Assembly (NCBI GenBank): GCA_036924285.1
Contig: JAYKYS010000001.1
Location: 43,461,501 to 43,525,500, forward strand
From: Asterella californica
Lineage: Eukaryota; Streptophyta; Marchantiopsida; Marchantiales; Aytoniaceae
DNA length: 64,000 bases
Reading direction: 5' to 3'
The position numbers and the translations under genes are program-made. Each line of letters starts with the position of its first letter. Position 1 is the first letter of the stretch. Shown here piece after piece: positions 35,000 to 46,658 of the stretch. The notes beneath the pieces were generated by a model. The model worked only from the letters and a program-made list of their open reading frames with translations, did no database searches and was not told the DNA's origin.

Positions 35000-37880
35000 G
35001 TCTTAAGGAGAAAAGGGAAAGTATTTTAACTTTGTCATGAACCAAAATTTCAATGAAATTTCTATGTGCTTTGGAACTTATATATTTCATTGACTGATGT
35101 GATTGAAACCAAATTATCGATGTTAGTGGCTAGCAGTTCACATGAGATGACATGGATCGTAATAGAAAACATGTATTATATGTAGACATTGCATTGTTAG
35201 TGTGAGGCAAAGTTGGTACCGTACTGATCATCTAGTTTGTGCAGTAGTGACACACTAAACCTAAAAGTATTTCCATTCCGGATTCCTGTTACATGCACAG
35301 TGAATGCCAGAGCTTTTCGTGCGTTTTCCCCCCTATATTATTATTATTATTATTATTCCCCTATATTACATGCATATGCATATATTATATTATTTGGGAA
35401 TGAGAGCACGTTCCTTTTTATGTAGTAAGTTGGAAGTACCATACTAACTAATGTCAGCTCTGAAACTAAATGTGTGAAGGTTTGTAAATAACAATATTTA
35501 GGTTATTGTAACATATATGTCAGTGATCATTTCATAGTCAAACTTTTGAAGTTGATGTGTGAAATTTCAAGTTTCTGTCAAGATTTTTGAATGTATACTC
35601 ATGCATTCTCACAGCACAAAAAGTTATCTGTATTCTTTTCTCAAGAAGAGCAATCGCCCAACCGGAAGAGCATTGGAAAAATTTGGATGAATTTCAAAAG
35701 TTACTTCTCGTCTTACATCCTTCTGAAAACTTCTTCTCTTTAGTCTTTATTTTCTATGGTGACATGAATTCATGTTAGAAAATTTCAATTCATGTACACG
35801 GATATTAGTGTCAGTCAAAATTAGTGTTGGTAGCAGTATTTCAAATGGAGTTAAATTTGTTGAAGACAACTTAAATACTGTTACTCACACTAAATGTCCT
35901 AAAGTTCTAAAGAGTGTATTGCTTGTTCAGTTTAGGCTCAGACTGCATCACTGTTTGACGTAGGACCACCCATCTTGATTTCCTCATTCCACGCCGGCTC
36001 GGGCAGTCAGGTTATGGGTGGAGACAAGCAGCTGCACACACACTCGCTTCTTGCATAGTTCTCTAGGGACCATAATACTAAAAATGGGAGACTAACTGTG
36101 AATTCCTTAATTTTGAGAGGGAACCGATATTAGTAACATTTGGGTAATGGACTCGACTGTGTCAGGCGAGAATTACTGAGTAGGAGGTAGAATCGACGAC
36201 TGTTTCATGCGAGACGGTTTGAAGCTTCAGTTATATTTTTGCCAATAAGTCTACTATATCAGTGGAAGCGAAGCAATGAATACCAAACGAATTGCAAGAT
36301 CCCATCAAGCTGAACAAGGAGAAAAGAGCCCTTTGGGTGCTTGATCCAAATGCCAAGCATCCAAAATCCAGAAGGTGAAGAGAAAATGGGGTTAAGCTTC
36401 ACAATCTTAGCTCTAAAGTTATTAATCGTTTCAAAACTATCAAAAGTTGTTAATTTCAATTTCTTGCATGCAATTGCTGCACAAGAGGTAGCACCGTCTA
36501 TTGCAATTATTCTCATGGGGACAATGTCAACTAAAATTCTCCAGAGAGCAATGAACATACGCTGTCTAAAGTAAAAAATAAAGTGCGTTGATGTCTATTG
36601 TTGTAAGCTCTAATATAATTTTAATAAAATCATCGAACTCTCAATTGTGTTGTGTGGTGCACGTGTGTTACACTTAAAGTCATGTGAAGTCAGTAGAAAC
36701 TGAGACAAAGCCAGATAGATTGGATAGTGATGACACTAAGATTTCATCGAGTTAGTCCAAGGTCTTGTCGTATCTCTCTACATGTAGATATCTCATGTAT
36801 TCTGGCCCAAACTTCATGTTCTACGACAGTGGTCCATTTCGATTGTAGTTTGAGAAAGATTTAACCAGAGTTAGTCCTAAAGAGGTTTCATGAAACATCT
36901 CCTTATTTGCAAAGTCGTCTATTTACAAAGTGCGGCTTGCGTTGCACCGCCCATTAGTTTTAAATTTTGACTAGACTTGAAGTCACTTCTCAGTTTCTGT
37001 GCCCATTGTGCTTTTATCGATGCATAACATATCACGATTTTTCTAGTTTTTTTCTCTTTCTCACACTCGAGCGTTAGTTCGGGATAATTTTACTCGATTT
37101 AATGTTTTCCGAAGAATGATTTTTGTAATATCATTCTTCTTTACATCGTCAAAATAAGAACATTGTCACAATTCCTGTTTAGTCGGTCACAGTGTTAAAA
37201 GAATTTTCTAACATTTGATTTCAAATTTGAGTTTAAATAGTTTTACTTGACCACAAATTATGGAAAAATTTCAGAATTCAGATTAATGTTTGTAATAGTA
37301 ATTAAATTATAACATTATTTCAGATATGACACTAAATGTAGCAAAGAGTGTACAAAGTCTTTAACTGGTGTTCTTTAGGACATGTGATCTGATGAAGTTA
37401 TCCGATCAATTAAATTATTTACTGAAGACTTCAGTGCAACTTTGAAAACACGGTAAACATGTAAAATCGACCATCATGTCATAAAAGTCTGAAGGTGAAT
37501 AAAATAATAAACTGATGATGAAAAGAAAAATGACAAACAGGTAAGGTAGAAGTAAATTGAGAGGGATAATTCGTTTGATATATATGAGAAATATGCAAGA
37601 CTGCTTTAAAACATAATATATTGGTTTAAAGAGTTCAGAAAAGAAGAACTGGATAAATATGCATGCTCGATGCACTTCTGAGAAACACTTGTCCCCTTGT
37701 TGTTATCAGAAAATATTTAAATGTTAAATGAATTTTTATATTAAATTTAAATAATATAGTAAAATATATATAAATATTAAATATTAGATCAACCTGGATG
37801 CAAGACATACCCTTAAGAAACAGAAACTAGAATGCGCTTCCAACGGTATATATCCAAGAGGTTAGAAACAAAAAACATGG
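35000..37880. other. AT-rich intergenic stretch
   Basis: A (TTA)n microsatellite lies at 35336-35357. A minus-strand frame of 99 codons at 36259-36558 has no recognised domain and its counterpart on the plus strand is also open. No gene is supported. Confidence 0.4.
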
Positions 37881-37893
37881 AAATTAAAAGAGA

Positions 37894-38025
37894 TTTAATT
37901 TAGTACCTAACCCTTCTCAACAAAAGAGTTAGATAATAAATTAAACCGTATGCATATTTTCTCTATTTTGAACTCAGAAGAAGCTGAATATGCACACTCT
38001 CCAAAAAAGAAGAGTGTGCATATTC
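37894..38025. repeat. Two-hairpin family copy with a third perfect hairpin
   Basis: Hairpin 1: TTTAATTTAGTACCTAAC...GTTAGATAATAAATTAAA. A degenerate hairpin 2 follows. Directly after it, GAATATGCACACTCT pairs perfectly (15/15) with AGAGTGTGCATATTC at 38011-38025. Confidence 0.65.
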
Positions 38026-38581
38026 AAGTGTTGTGAGGTGCTGCTGGTGCTTCCTTGAGAGTGCAGGTTTGACATTAATGTCTCTCTTCAGGAAGGGGTG
38101 ACAAATATGCATCCCACATGTGGTTCTTGTTCAAACGTGCAAGACGACAAGCGTCAAAAACTTCCATAAAATACAAAAAAAAGAAATTGGTGGAGTAAGA
38201 ACAATAAGATGTTTTTACTTTTTTGATATGTCTCTTGGATCAAAATGAATAATATGTATACATATTTTCATATATGTACATGTTCTTATTGGATCTAAAT
38301 AGACCGTGTGTACACCTTTTATTATTCTTACAAGAGATAGAAATGTAGAGAAGTATCGCAGACTATATATTTAATGTTTTTAAACATAGTCTATGACGTG
38401 ATATACTTAACTAGATGTTGCACGGATAGACTGAGAGGAATATAAAGTGTCAGAAGACATGTTAGAAATTACATATAGACACGTGTCAAATGTATATTAA
38501 GAAAACAATAAATAGAATATCATAAAATGCTCAACAGATCATCTTATATATCACATCATGGTAGAGAAATAAATCTTCATG

Positions 38582-38658
38582 AGAAGAGTTTAGTCATAAA
38601 TTAAATCTTTGTATATTTTGCCTCCTCCATCTTCTGATGGAGGAGTTGAATATGCATG
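38582..38658. repeat. Two-hairpin family copy (half of hairpin 1 plus hairpin 2)
   Basis: ATAAATTAAA is followed by CCTCCTCCATCTTCTGATGGAGGAG-type hairpin 2 (arms CCTCCATC/GATGGAGG) and GAATATGCATG, as in the other copies. Confidence 0.5.
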
Positions 38659-38849
38659 TGAATTCAAGGCTAGTCGCATGAGAATGAACGAAACTGTAAA
38701 CATAATGTGTGGAAACTCTCCGGCTCAAGCAAAGGGTTTTTCACGAATTGGAATTTTAATTTTTGATTTGGAATGTGATATTTTGATATTTTGACAATAA
38801 TCTTCCTCTTGGAAGGGTTTATTGATAAATTAATACATAAGAAAAAATG

Positions 38850-40015
38850 AAATAAATGTGCAACCAAGTGCACATATACCAAAAAGGGAAAAAATGAGAG
38901 AAAAGAAAAGAATCTAGCAGCAGTACAAGATAGTGAGTTGTTCTAGGTTAGAATGATCATCGAGGCTAACATAATTTGTTTCCATGAGTTGTTACTCAAT
39001 ATTTTATAGATATTAAAATATCATTATGAACTATTTTAAATAAATAAATTTTAAACGTATCTATTGCTATAGGGGTAAAGTAGTTTTTTGAGAAAACAAT
39101 AAGTTCTTCGGCACACCTAAGTAACCTCCAAAAGGTTTTGATCCCATGCAAGTACAACGTGAGTAACAAAGAATGGTAACATGAATGCTAACTTGGTTTG
39201 AGAAGTTAACGCATGTATATAACCAAGGTCGAGCCAAACAGAAATGTATAAAGAAGGACATTACCAAGATGATACCCCAGATAGCGGTAGAACGGAAGAC
39301 AAATACAAATTACGATGCCTAATGATATGAGCGAGAGAGCAGTTATAACTATAATATAGCGCGATAAACTTGAAAACAAAGTGTATGAAGGGCAAATTAT
39401 CTAAGACAATAGTAACAAAATAGATCTTCCGGGGAAGTAGACATGAGGCATCCAGGATTAATAGGGGGCCAACATTTACAACACCAGATTGTCAACCATG
39501 AAGACAAATGTTAAACATATATCGACAAGTGGAAGAAAAAAATTCCCTCCAAGAGACTGAGTGTGCAATAAGAGAAAACTTCCTCGATAGAGTAAAGAGA
39601 TAAATTTAAGCATCTTGCATATTCTTTTCGATCCGAAGATTCTAATAGACAAAAAAGTTTGAATATGCATCCCAAGCGACGTAGCCAAGGATATCCAAGA
39701 AAAAGGACAAGAGGGATATGAAGAGAAAATAGAAAGAATGGATTGATTCCAAAGAGTGAGATGGACTTCAAATCTTTCGATTTTTTCTTTCACGTCTATT
39801 AGAATATTTTCGTTTAAGTTATAGAGGAATGTCTATAGGTTAGAAATATATTTTAGACTAGTTTAAATTTAAATTTAAATTATTTTTTAACTATTAAATA
39901 TTATCATAATCACAAGCTGCGGTGAGTCTAGAAAAAATCCATAAGTACCGAACTTTAGCACCCGCTGCATAAACCATAAGACCGGGGACCTGGTCTCAAA
40001 CAATCATTAAGTTTC
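38850..40015. other. AT-rich intergenic stretch
   Basis: Overlapping minus-strand frames of 105 and 86 codons at 39476-39793 have no recognised domain and lie in two phases of the same DNA, so at most one could be real. I consider both fortuitous. Confidence 0.35.
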
Positions 40016-40022
40016 CGATTGA

Positions 40023-40125
40023 TTTAATTTATTACCTAACGCTTCCTATCGGAAGAGTTAAGTAATAAATTAAACCATACGTATATTCCCTCTCTTCCGA
40101 ACTCGGAAGAGGTGAATATATATGC
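40023..40125. repeat. Two-hairpin family, best-preserved copy
   Basis: Hairpin 1 pairs TTTAATTTATTACCTAAC with GTTAAGTAATAAATTAAA around CTTCC/GGAAG (40023-40074). Hairpin 2 pairs ATATTCCCTCTCTTCCG with CGGAAGAGGTGAATAT (40082-40120), followed by ATATGCATGCATG. Both hairpins have a CTTCC/GGAAG stem top. There is no open frame. Confidence 0.75.
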
Positions 40126-41105
40126 ATGCATGTGGATATCCATGCCTGGAATTCTAGGACACCTTGAGTAGTTGTTAGTCTGAATAAATATGCAAGGAAT
40201 GTGATGAACAAAGTTTGATACCATCAGAGAATTGAGTGGCGTGGAGTTGAAACATAAAGCATCAGCCTGCCAACGTTTGCTTTATTGCTAGTTAAATGTT
40301 CCTTGCTTGGAACTTGGAAGGTGAGGACTCCAGTCCACAGGCAACTTCCTAGTGAAAACTCGGTAGATTCTCGGGCCAAAAATAAAACATTATCGGTCGC
40401 AAACTGTAAGTTTCTGTCGTAGATCGAAGTTTAATGTGAATTTGGGTCAGCTAATTCCGACGAAATTCTACCCAGCTCGAAACTGTGGGACTTCATTCGG
40501 TAAATGTTACTCTAAACCTCGAAAGTCCCCAAGCTGTAAACAGTAGACGATTACAGTAGAACGAGACTAGAACTCTTGAAGTCTGACATGAGTCGAGTTA
40601 CTGATGATGCTTCAAGGGTGTGTAGACTTGGATAGGTTGCGACTAGCGATCAAAATTGAGATCGGTTTCCATTTCAGCAAAGTACTGGAGCTTCTCAAGT
40701 GGGGAGAAACCTGATCAAGGTACTTCAAGTGCTTGCCATCGAAGAGTTCTTTCAGCTCTTCAAGTCGAGTCCATAAGGAACTTCTTGTGGGAATTTGAAA
40801 TGTATGAGACTATCGAAAGTGAATAAGTGAAGTGGTGGTGTCTGGCGGGCTCATTGCGTAAAAGAGAACTAAGAATCAGCCCTGGCACCCAGACGCCGTA
40901 TCGCTAAGGCACTAAACCAACACGGCCATCAACGTTGAACCCGTCAGTTTCTCTAGTGGTGGTTCCGAATGGCAGCAGAGGACACCGCTACCTGAATCCT
41001 CAAAGTACAGTATTCACAACTAAACGGATTGTTCTGTTTGTCTCGGTGCTATCTCTGCGTGTGGTGTGAAAGAACGTCGATCAATCGGAAAGATTTTCTA
41101 ACTAA

Positions 41106-41615
41106 TTATACCTTAGCTAAAATTGACATGTGTGACAGTTTGGCTTCCAGTTGAAAGGCATCTTGTTCAGAGATGCTACTTGAGTCCGGGGAACAGGTGT
41201 GGAACGATCCCATTTCTGACGAATTTGACATGTCATCAAAATGCTGAGCTAGAGCGAAGAGCGTTTTCAATCGCCGTGCCCGAATCTGATTCGGCGGCAG
41301 GAGACGTCCTCCGGATCCCTTGCTTGAGCACTGCACTTGAAAGGAAGAACAGAGACACAGCTGCTGAACTTGCGCTTGCTGTCTAATCAGGTTCAAAAGG
41401 CACCCAACTCTGCCACCAGACAACAGCCGAACCCTCGTCTCGGAGTCTCGCATGATTTCACACGCCACATCCTGTCTGTTCTTTTCTCCTATCTGCTTTT
41501 CTCCTCGAACAACAGAGGCGATGGGATCACATTTCACTGCAAACCTGCTGCTACGGCCCTTGCGTCTTTGAATTCGGAGAGGAAGACCTTGGGTCGCACG
41601 GGATGACATCTCCAT
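41106..41615 (-). CDS. Conserved protein of unknown function, paralogue B
   Basis: The frame encodes 169 residues without interruption. It starts MEMSSR, then has a basic Arg-rich segment to residue 40, a predicted helix GGRVGCLLNLIRQQAQ (67-82), the core ARRLKTLFALAQHFD (113-127), a Ser-rich segment and the tail LEAKLSHMS. These four blocks align in order with gene A at 10217-10780, while the linkers between them differ, the pattern of purifying selection on short motifs. Unlike A it has no long Ser tract and carries several cysteines (residues 87-96). No signal peptide or membrane segment is visible. Function is unknown to me. Gene B is on the same strand as A, which suggests an old local duplication. 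Confidence 0.75.
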   Translation of the reverse strand: MEMSSRATQGLPLRIQRRKGRSSRFAVKCDPIASVVRGEKQIGEKNRQDVACEIMRDSETRVRLLSGGRVGCLLNLIRQQAQVQQLCLCSSFQVQCSSKGSGGRLLPPNQIRARRLKTLFALAQHFDDMSNSSEMGSFHTCSPDSSSISEQDAFQLEAKLSHMSILAKV

Positions 41616-41619
41616 CTCC

Positions 41620-41790
41620 AGCCAGACAGACAGAAGGTGTCTGTGGCTGCAACGTCGGACTTCAGGAGAACGTCGAGCCCCCTTTCTGTTTCAACTACAG
41701 GGCGAAGATCGTCTGGAGTCTTCAGCTGCCAAACCAATGTAATTTCACTTGAAGAATGGGGAGAGCTGTTCCTACTTATAATTTCGCTGC
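41620..41790 (-). promoter_or_regulatory. Putative leader and TATA box of gene B
   Basis: On the minus strand GAAATTATAAGTAGG (plus 41773-41786) is a plausible TATA element about 160 bp upstream of the ATG, comparable to the spacing in gene A. Start of transcription is inferred. Confidence 0.35.
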
Positions 41791-41889
41791 CAGAATTCAG
41801 CGGGCAACTTGACTGCCCCAGCACGCGTTACCGAAATGTCCATCAGACTCCATCTCCACTGCCGTGCCCGACTCACATGGTGAAGGTTC

Positions 41890-42195
41890 CCGACGCCCGT
41901 CAGATGTACGTCAGTGCGAAAATGCCTGACGTACATGGGTTCTTGTGAGTGCACGTCAGCAAAACACACTACCTCCGTTTGAAACTCAAAGAAACCGAAA
42001 AATAAAGGTAAAATGACCCGAAATCCGTTTTCTTTAGTTCGTTTTGTTGAAACGTACTGCTCCGTCTTGTAAGACGGAGGGGGCTCGACCCCTTGAAAGT
42101 CCGTCATGAAGATGTGCGTACGTCTGGGGCAAAACCTGACGTACGTCGGGTTTTGCCCCTGACGTATTGTCCCGACTCATCATGTGAGTCGGGCT
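41890..42195. promoter_or_regulatory. Cluster of hairpins and ACGT-core motifs upstream of gene B
   Basis: Within 300 bp there are several strong inverted repeats. They are GTACGTCA...TGACGTAC around 41908-41937, TCCGTCTT-GT-AAGACGGA at 42061-42078, GGGGCAAAACC...GGTTTTGCCCC at 42127-42160 with TGACGTACGTC in its loop, and CCCGACTCA...TGAGTCGGG at 42172-42194. TGACGT is the core recognised by plant TGA-type bZIP factors. Position upstream of B suggests regulation, but a foldback element is an equal alternative. Confidence 0.45.
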
Positions 42196-42660
42196 TTAGG
42201 GCTCATGTCTCGTTCTCAGGACATCGTAACGCTGTATTGGAACGTATTGCTGCGAGCAGCAAGCTAGCAGATACGAATCGGAACTTTGTTCCTTCCTTTG
42301 CAACCAGTCCAAGCCAGTGACACCCACGCGTCAAGATATACGAAAGCCGGAAAGGAAAGATTTGTTCTTGCTGGACAAGCTATCTTGCGATTGCTCTTCA
42401 CAGGTGCATGCATCAGGATTTGTACTTTTAGAGTTTCTGTTTTTCTATTATTTTTCTGTTGTTTTCTATCGCGTGCAAACCGATGCCTTATATAGAGTGG
42501 AATTCTACTTTAGAGTTTCCCTCGTCGACTTGAGGTTTCCTAGTCCGTCCGTCTAACCTAGCGTAATGCACACAATGTCACCTTGGTTACTTATCATGTT
42601 TTAAGTTTCATGTTCTTTTCATGCTTGCTTATTCACCCTATCCATCTGTATAGACTTCCT

Positions 42661-42766
42661 TGTATATTATTCACCTCTTCCAACTTCGGAAGAGGGGAAT
42701 AATGCACAGTGGTTTAATTTATCACCTAACTCTTCCGGCGAGAAGAGTTCAGTGATAAATTAAACT
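42661..42766. repeat. Two-hairpin family copy, opposite orientation
   Basis: Hairpin 2 comes first: ATTATTCACCTCTTCC-AACTT-CGGAAGAGGGGAATAAT. Hairpin 1 follows: TTTAATTTATCACCTAACTC...GAGTTCAGTGATAAATTAAA. The order is reversed relative to 40023. Confidence 0.7.
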
Positions 42767-43061
42767 TAAAATAAAATTTTTGAATGAAAATACGCAGAAT
42801 CTTATGAGTCAAGAGTGCATTTTCATGTACATGACTTATGGGTTATTCTTCGATTCGACATGCACTGTGAGCATAAGAGATCTTTTAGCGCGTAACATTC
42901 AGAACAGACCGTCCACAGACCAAAAACGGAACCGTTGCAAAATGCTGGATTTAGTCCCGGAAAAAATTACTGCCGTCTTGTGTCTTCTCTCGAACCGTAA
43001 TCCATCCTACCTGCATTTCTGTTTGTCTTTTTTTTTTCTTTTCAGAAAAGTACACTTTAGT

Positions 43062-43160
43062 TGCATATTATTCACCCTCTCCGTCTGTAGATGGAGAAGG
43101 ATTTAATACATGCTCAATGTACTTAACCCTTCCGTTTCAAAGGGTTATGGAATAAATTGA
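43062..43160. repeat. Two-hairpin family copy, degenerate
   Basis: GCATATTATTCACCCTCTCC...GGAGAAGG is hairpin 2, followed by a degraded hairpin 1 with TAACCCTTCCGTTTCAAAGGGTTA. Confidence 0.5.
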
Positions 43161-43531
43161 TAGATATAAAATTATATTTTTTCATTTGATTATGGTAGAA
43201 TCTTTACATTATGAAGGTGAGTAGATCACATTTTTGACATATACGTTTAATTAATCGTGGATCTTTCAGTGTGACTAAGAGGTGTGTGAACTATAAACAT
43301 GGACGGGTTAGATTTTGCGTAACAGTCTGAATGTCTGATAGCTAACTATGAATGGAACTTTTTGTATTATAGATTACTTAAAATATTAAATATAATCATT
43401 TAAATTTAGTACGTCAAATCTACACATGCATTGCAAACACCCTTCCTTATATAACGAGGAGCTAAGCTTGTAATATAATTTTGAGGCTATTTGTTAGTGA
43501 TTTTTCCAAATCTGTTCATTTTTGCTTTCAT

Positions 43532-43628
43532 TGCATGCATATTCCCCTCCCCCAGAAGAAGTAAATATGCAAACGGTTAATTTATAATCTAATTTTTTCG
43601 TTGAGAAAGACTAGATTATAAATTAAAC
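43532..43628. repeat. Two-hairpin family copy, opposite orientation
   Basis: GCATATTCCCCTCCCCC...GTAAATATGC is hairpin 2; TTAATTTATAATCTAATTTT...AGACTAGATTATAAATTAA is hairpin 1. Confidence 0.6.
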
Positions 43629-44318
43629 TATCAACTATAATATATTTTCTTGACAAGATTATATATATAAAGAAGTGCGGAACGACTCACTGCATTATAT
43701 TTACAAGTTTTTGTGTACATTTATCAAAAAGTTGTCAGCAGCAGTCTGTCTCGAAGTCTTGTCCAATTTTCTCAGTCCATCAGCAAAGACTATCTTTAAA
43801 GAATATTAAATATAGTAAAGTTATTTATACTCCTCGTAAAAATTCGTTCTGAGTGAAAGATACAGACAATAAATTCTGAGTGGAAAATACAGTTAAAAAT
43901 ATTTTAGCATCTTTACCTCTCGAATCTCAACTTCGTATTTTACAAGCGTTCTTCACGTTTGTCTTTTTCTTATTCTTGATCAAAATTATACTTTAGATGC
44001 ATATTATTCAAACTTTTTCTTTCCTGTTTTCATAAAGATTTCATCTGTGCGTCCTTTACTTCCGTTCTCTGTTCGGTTTTTCGAAAGATTTCATCCAGTG
44101 CTTTCCCTTTTATTTCTCTGTTTTTGGTTTTCACAATGTCTCCATCTGTCCGTTATGCTACAATATTCCCCTTTCCTTTCCACAATCGACGTATATGTAG
44201 AACATGTAGTCACATTTTTCATTTTCGGCAATGTGATTCAAAAGAGATATTCACGACGCGTTATAACCGCGGAATATCAAATCCCAAGGGTAATAATACT
44301 ATAGAGAAATCAGAATGG

Positions 44319-44334
44319 GTGGGGGGGGGGGGCC
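44319..44334. repeat. Poly-G run
   Basis: An uninterrupted G run of about 13 follows GGGT at 44319. A T run lies 50 bp further on. Such runs are prone to slippage and sequencing error. Confidence 0.8.
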
Positions 44335-44748
44335 AAAACTAAATCTAATCTAAGTGTAAAAGTTTTAAAAGTTTTTTTTTTTTAAGTGTAAAAGTGTGGA
44401 TGTCAGATATTCTTTTTTCTCTGAGTCAGATAAACGATATTGGGGTGACGCATTTCCACCATCGTCATAAGACTCATTACTGGGGAGTTTGGGAAACACC
44501 TTTCTATGGTGGCTAGCCGTGCCTAGCCTTCTAGGTTATGGGTCTCCTCGTGATCGTGTCTCCTCTCCGTAAGCAGGCGTGGTGCTGGGTCTCCTTGGTG
44601 CCTTGGGGCTTTTACAGCAGGTACACAAGTTGACCTGGGACGTCCATCAGCCGCCGATCTGGAACAACAAGCGCAGCATCGGAGCCTACAGCTATGGCAA
44701 GGCTTGCCACCAGCTGGAGTGTATATGACCGTTGATGCGTGGTATCAC

Positions 44749-45132
44749 TCACTGTAACCCCATCGCTTGCCTGTCACAGCGCAGTCCATTCCATAGTTCT
44801 ATGGGCGAAACATCCAGGCCAGCTGCGATAACTGTCAACGTGTGCTGGGAGCTGTATGACTCTTGAAGTAAACCGACTCCTGTATGCTGTTCACAGGCTA
44901 CTGCAACATTCCAACATCCGAATGGGATCATAGAATCCGGTCGCTTCGACACCTCGTAACTTTGCCTCCAGAGTCCAGTCAGCAACTTCTCGTCTTTTTC
45001 CGTTTCGGCACGTGAGTACCCCCGCAGCCTTTTATTGCCAGCAGGAAGAGCGTTAGAGAAGAGACCAAGTGGGTCCGCAGCCAAGAAGGCAGTGCAGGGA
45101 TTCTTTGCTTCTTTTCTAATAGCGGGAGTCAA
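44749..45132 (-). CDS. Hypothetical protein, weak evidence
   Basis: The frame has 127 codons in a locally GC-richer stretch (44480-45130). Segments such as SQHTLTVIAAGLDVSPIELW look protein-like, but no domain is recognisable and no paralogue is present in the window. It could be an exon, a transposon fragment or a chance frame. Confidence 0.2.
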   Translation of the reverse strand: MTPAIRKEAKNPCTAFLAADPLGLFSNALPAGNKRLRGYSRAETEKDEKLLTGLWRQSYEVSKRPDSMIPFGCWNVAVACEQHTGVGLLQESYSSQHTLTVIAAGLDVSPIELWNGLRCDRQAMGLQ

Positions 45133-45161
45133 AGTTAAACAGCAACTTATCGGAAGTAGTT

Positions 45162-45245
45162 TGACATCAACAGGTAGAGCGGTGAGGCTTTTAACTTAAT
45201 TTAAATCGTCACTAAGACCCGATGGGGACGATCTAGGATTCAATG
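45162..45245 (+). repeat. tRNA-Lys(UUU)-derived relic
   Basis: ACAGGTAGAGCGGTGAGG-CTTTTAA-CTTAA contains a D-arm-like segment with GGTAGAGC and a 7-base anticodon loop CTTTTAA flanked by a largely paired stem, as in tRNA-Lys(UUU). The downstream part is expanded; AGGATTCAAT near 45235 could be a degenerate B box. A poorer copy, CATCAACAGGTAATGCGATGAGGCT, lies at 47186 and shares the CATCAACAGG upstream. It is not a functional tRNA; a SINE head or processed relic is likely. Confidence 0.4.
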
Positions 45246-46658
45246 TGATGAGTCAATAAGTCCGTCTGGCTTGAACATATTTTTCTTATTTTGCTGTTGT
45301 GAAAGTATTCTTATCTGTATGCTCTTCGAGTGCCAACCCAGACATGATAGGCGCCGCAAAACAGGAGTCACGAGTCGGTATCATCGATGATGTCCGCAGA
45401 GGCGCCGCATAGACTGAAGACCGGAACTCGCGCAACTGTAAGTGACGTGTGCTGACGTATTGCAAGAACAACGAGTGGCAACTTGCACAGGCAAACAAGA
45501 AGTAAAGAAGAGCTGAACACGCGACGCAATGAATAGCAAACGGATGAAAAGACCTCATCAATCCTTACCAGGGAAATAAGGACCCAAAGAGCAAAGCAAC
45601 CAACTTCCTATAAAGAGAAGTACACTGACGCTAAAGTATAGTAGTTCTAAGATCGCTTATCACTTTTAAATATCACATACCGTTAAATCAAAACTCTTGC
45701 ATACAAAATATGCACATAAATTAACATTGTTTATTGTAATTATGTTCTTGTGGACCGTGCCTGTTGAAGTTCTCTGTAGAACAAAAAAAACTCATTATCT
45801 AAAAAATGTAATGTTAAAAGAAAGAGAAAGTAGTACTCCTTGACACCTCTTATGATAAACTCTGGCACAACCTCCAACAGAAAAGAGTAGTGAGCAGCAA
45901 CGTGGATTGAGAAGAACAGAAAGCGGCAACATGCATGTGCAAACGAAGAATATAGAGATGAACGAAAGTGGCAGCGTGACTTGAACTTCCGTGCGGCATC
46001 ACTTGTCAAATTTCTTGCGACACTCTTCGACCGGGTCCAGTTGGCACGACCTCGACACTAACACATTTTACCTCAACAGTACATCAAACTGATACGTTTG
46101 TCCGCAAAGGACATGACTCTGATATTTATTTAAAAAAGACTTTCACAACTGTATGAGAGAATGGGTGATGACTATAGAGGTTCAAACATAGTCTCGTGAT
46201 GAGATACAAGTTTGTTCATAATAGGAGGTGTCAGAGTTCAGAGGAAATATTCTTCAGTGACGGAGAGGTAACTGGCCAGAAAATTATCACAGGAAACTTT
46301 GTATATAACTGTGGTTCATTCTGGATCGCGTCTGTGACTGGACATCACAATTTTATCATTGATTACTTTTCAGTTTGTACACTCAAGATAATTACAGAGC
46401 AGTAGAGAATCCATTGTAAAAGACAGCGGACGAAATGAGTGAAGAGCCGTTAAGAAAATACCCGCGGCGTTTTGCTGCGAGTACCTCCGGAGGTGTCCGT
46501 ATGAAACACTACCGCAATCTTGTCAAAGTCGTAACTCACTCCCGTGACTGTCGAATCTTTGAGAAGGTTTTGAACTTTGACACCCCTAATAATTCAAGAC
46601 CGAGTCGACAGATATATATCGAGGGTGTACGGATTGAGTTGTTAGTCCATAGTTGTAA

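Noticed and set aside
39476..39793. Two overlapping minus-strand frames of 105 and 86 codons
   Set aside because: They occupy different phases of the same AT-rich DNA and show no motif, so neither is supported as a gene.
40855..40930. tRNA-like sequence on the minus strand near GGTTTAGTGCCTTAGCGA
   Set aside because: An A-box-like segment is visible, but no convincing anticodon arm or T arm with a GGTTCNANNCC box follows, so a tRNA call is not supported.
41772..42107. Minus-strand frame of 111 codons upstream of gene B
   Set aside because: It runs through the hairpin cluster and the putative promoter, has no domain, and is probably open by chance.
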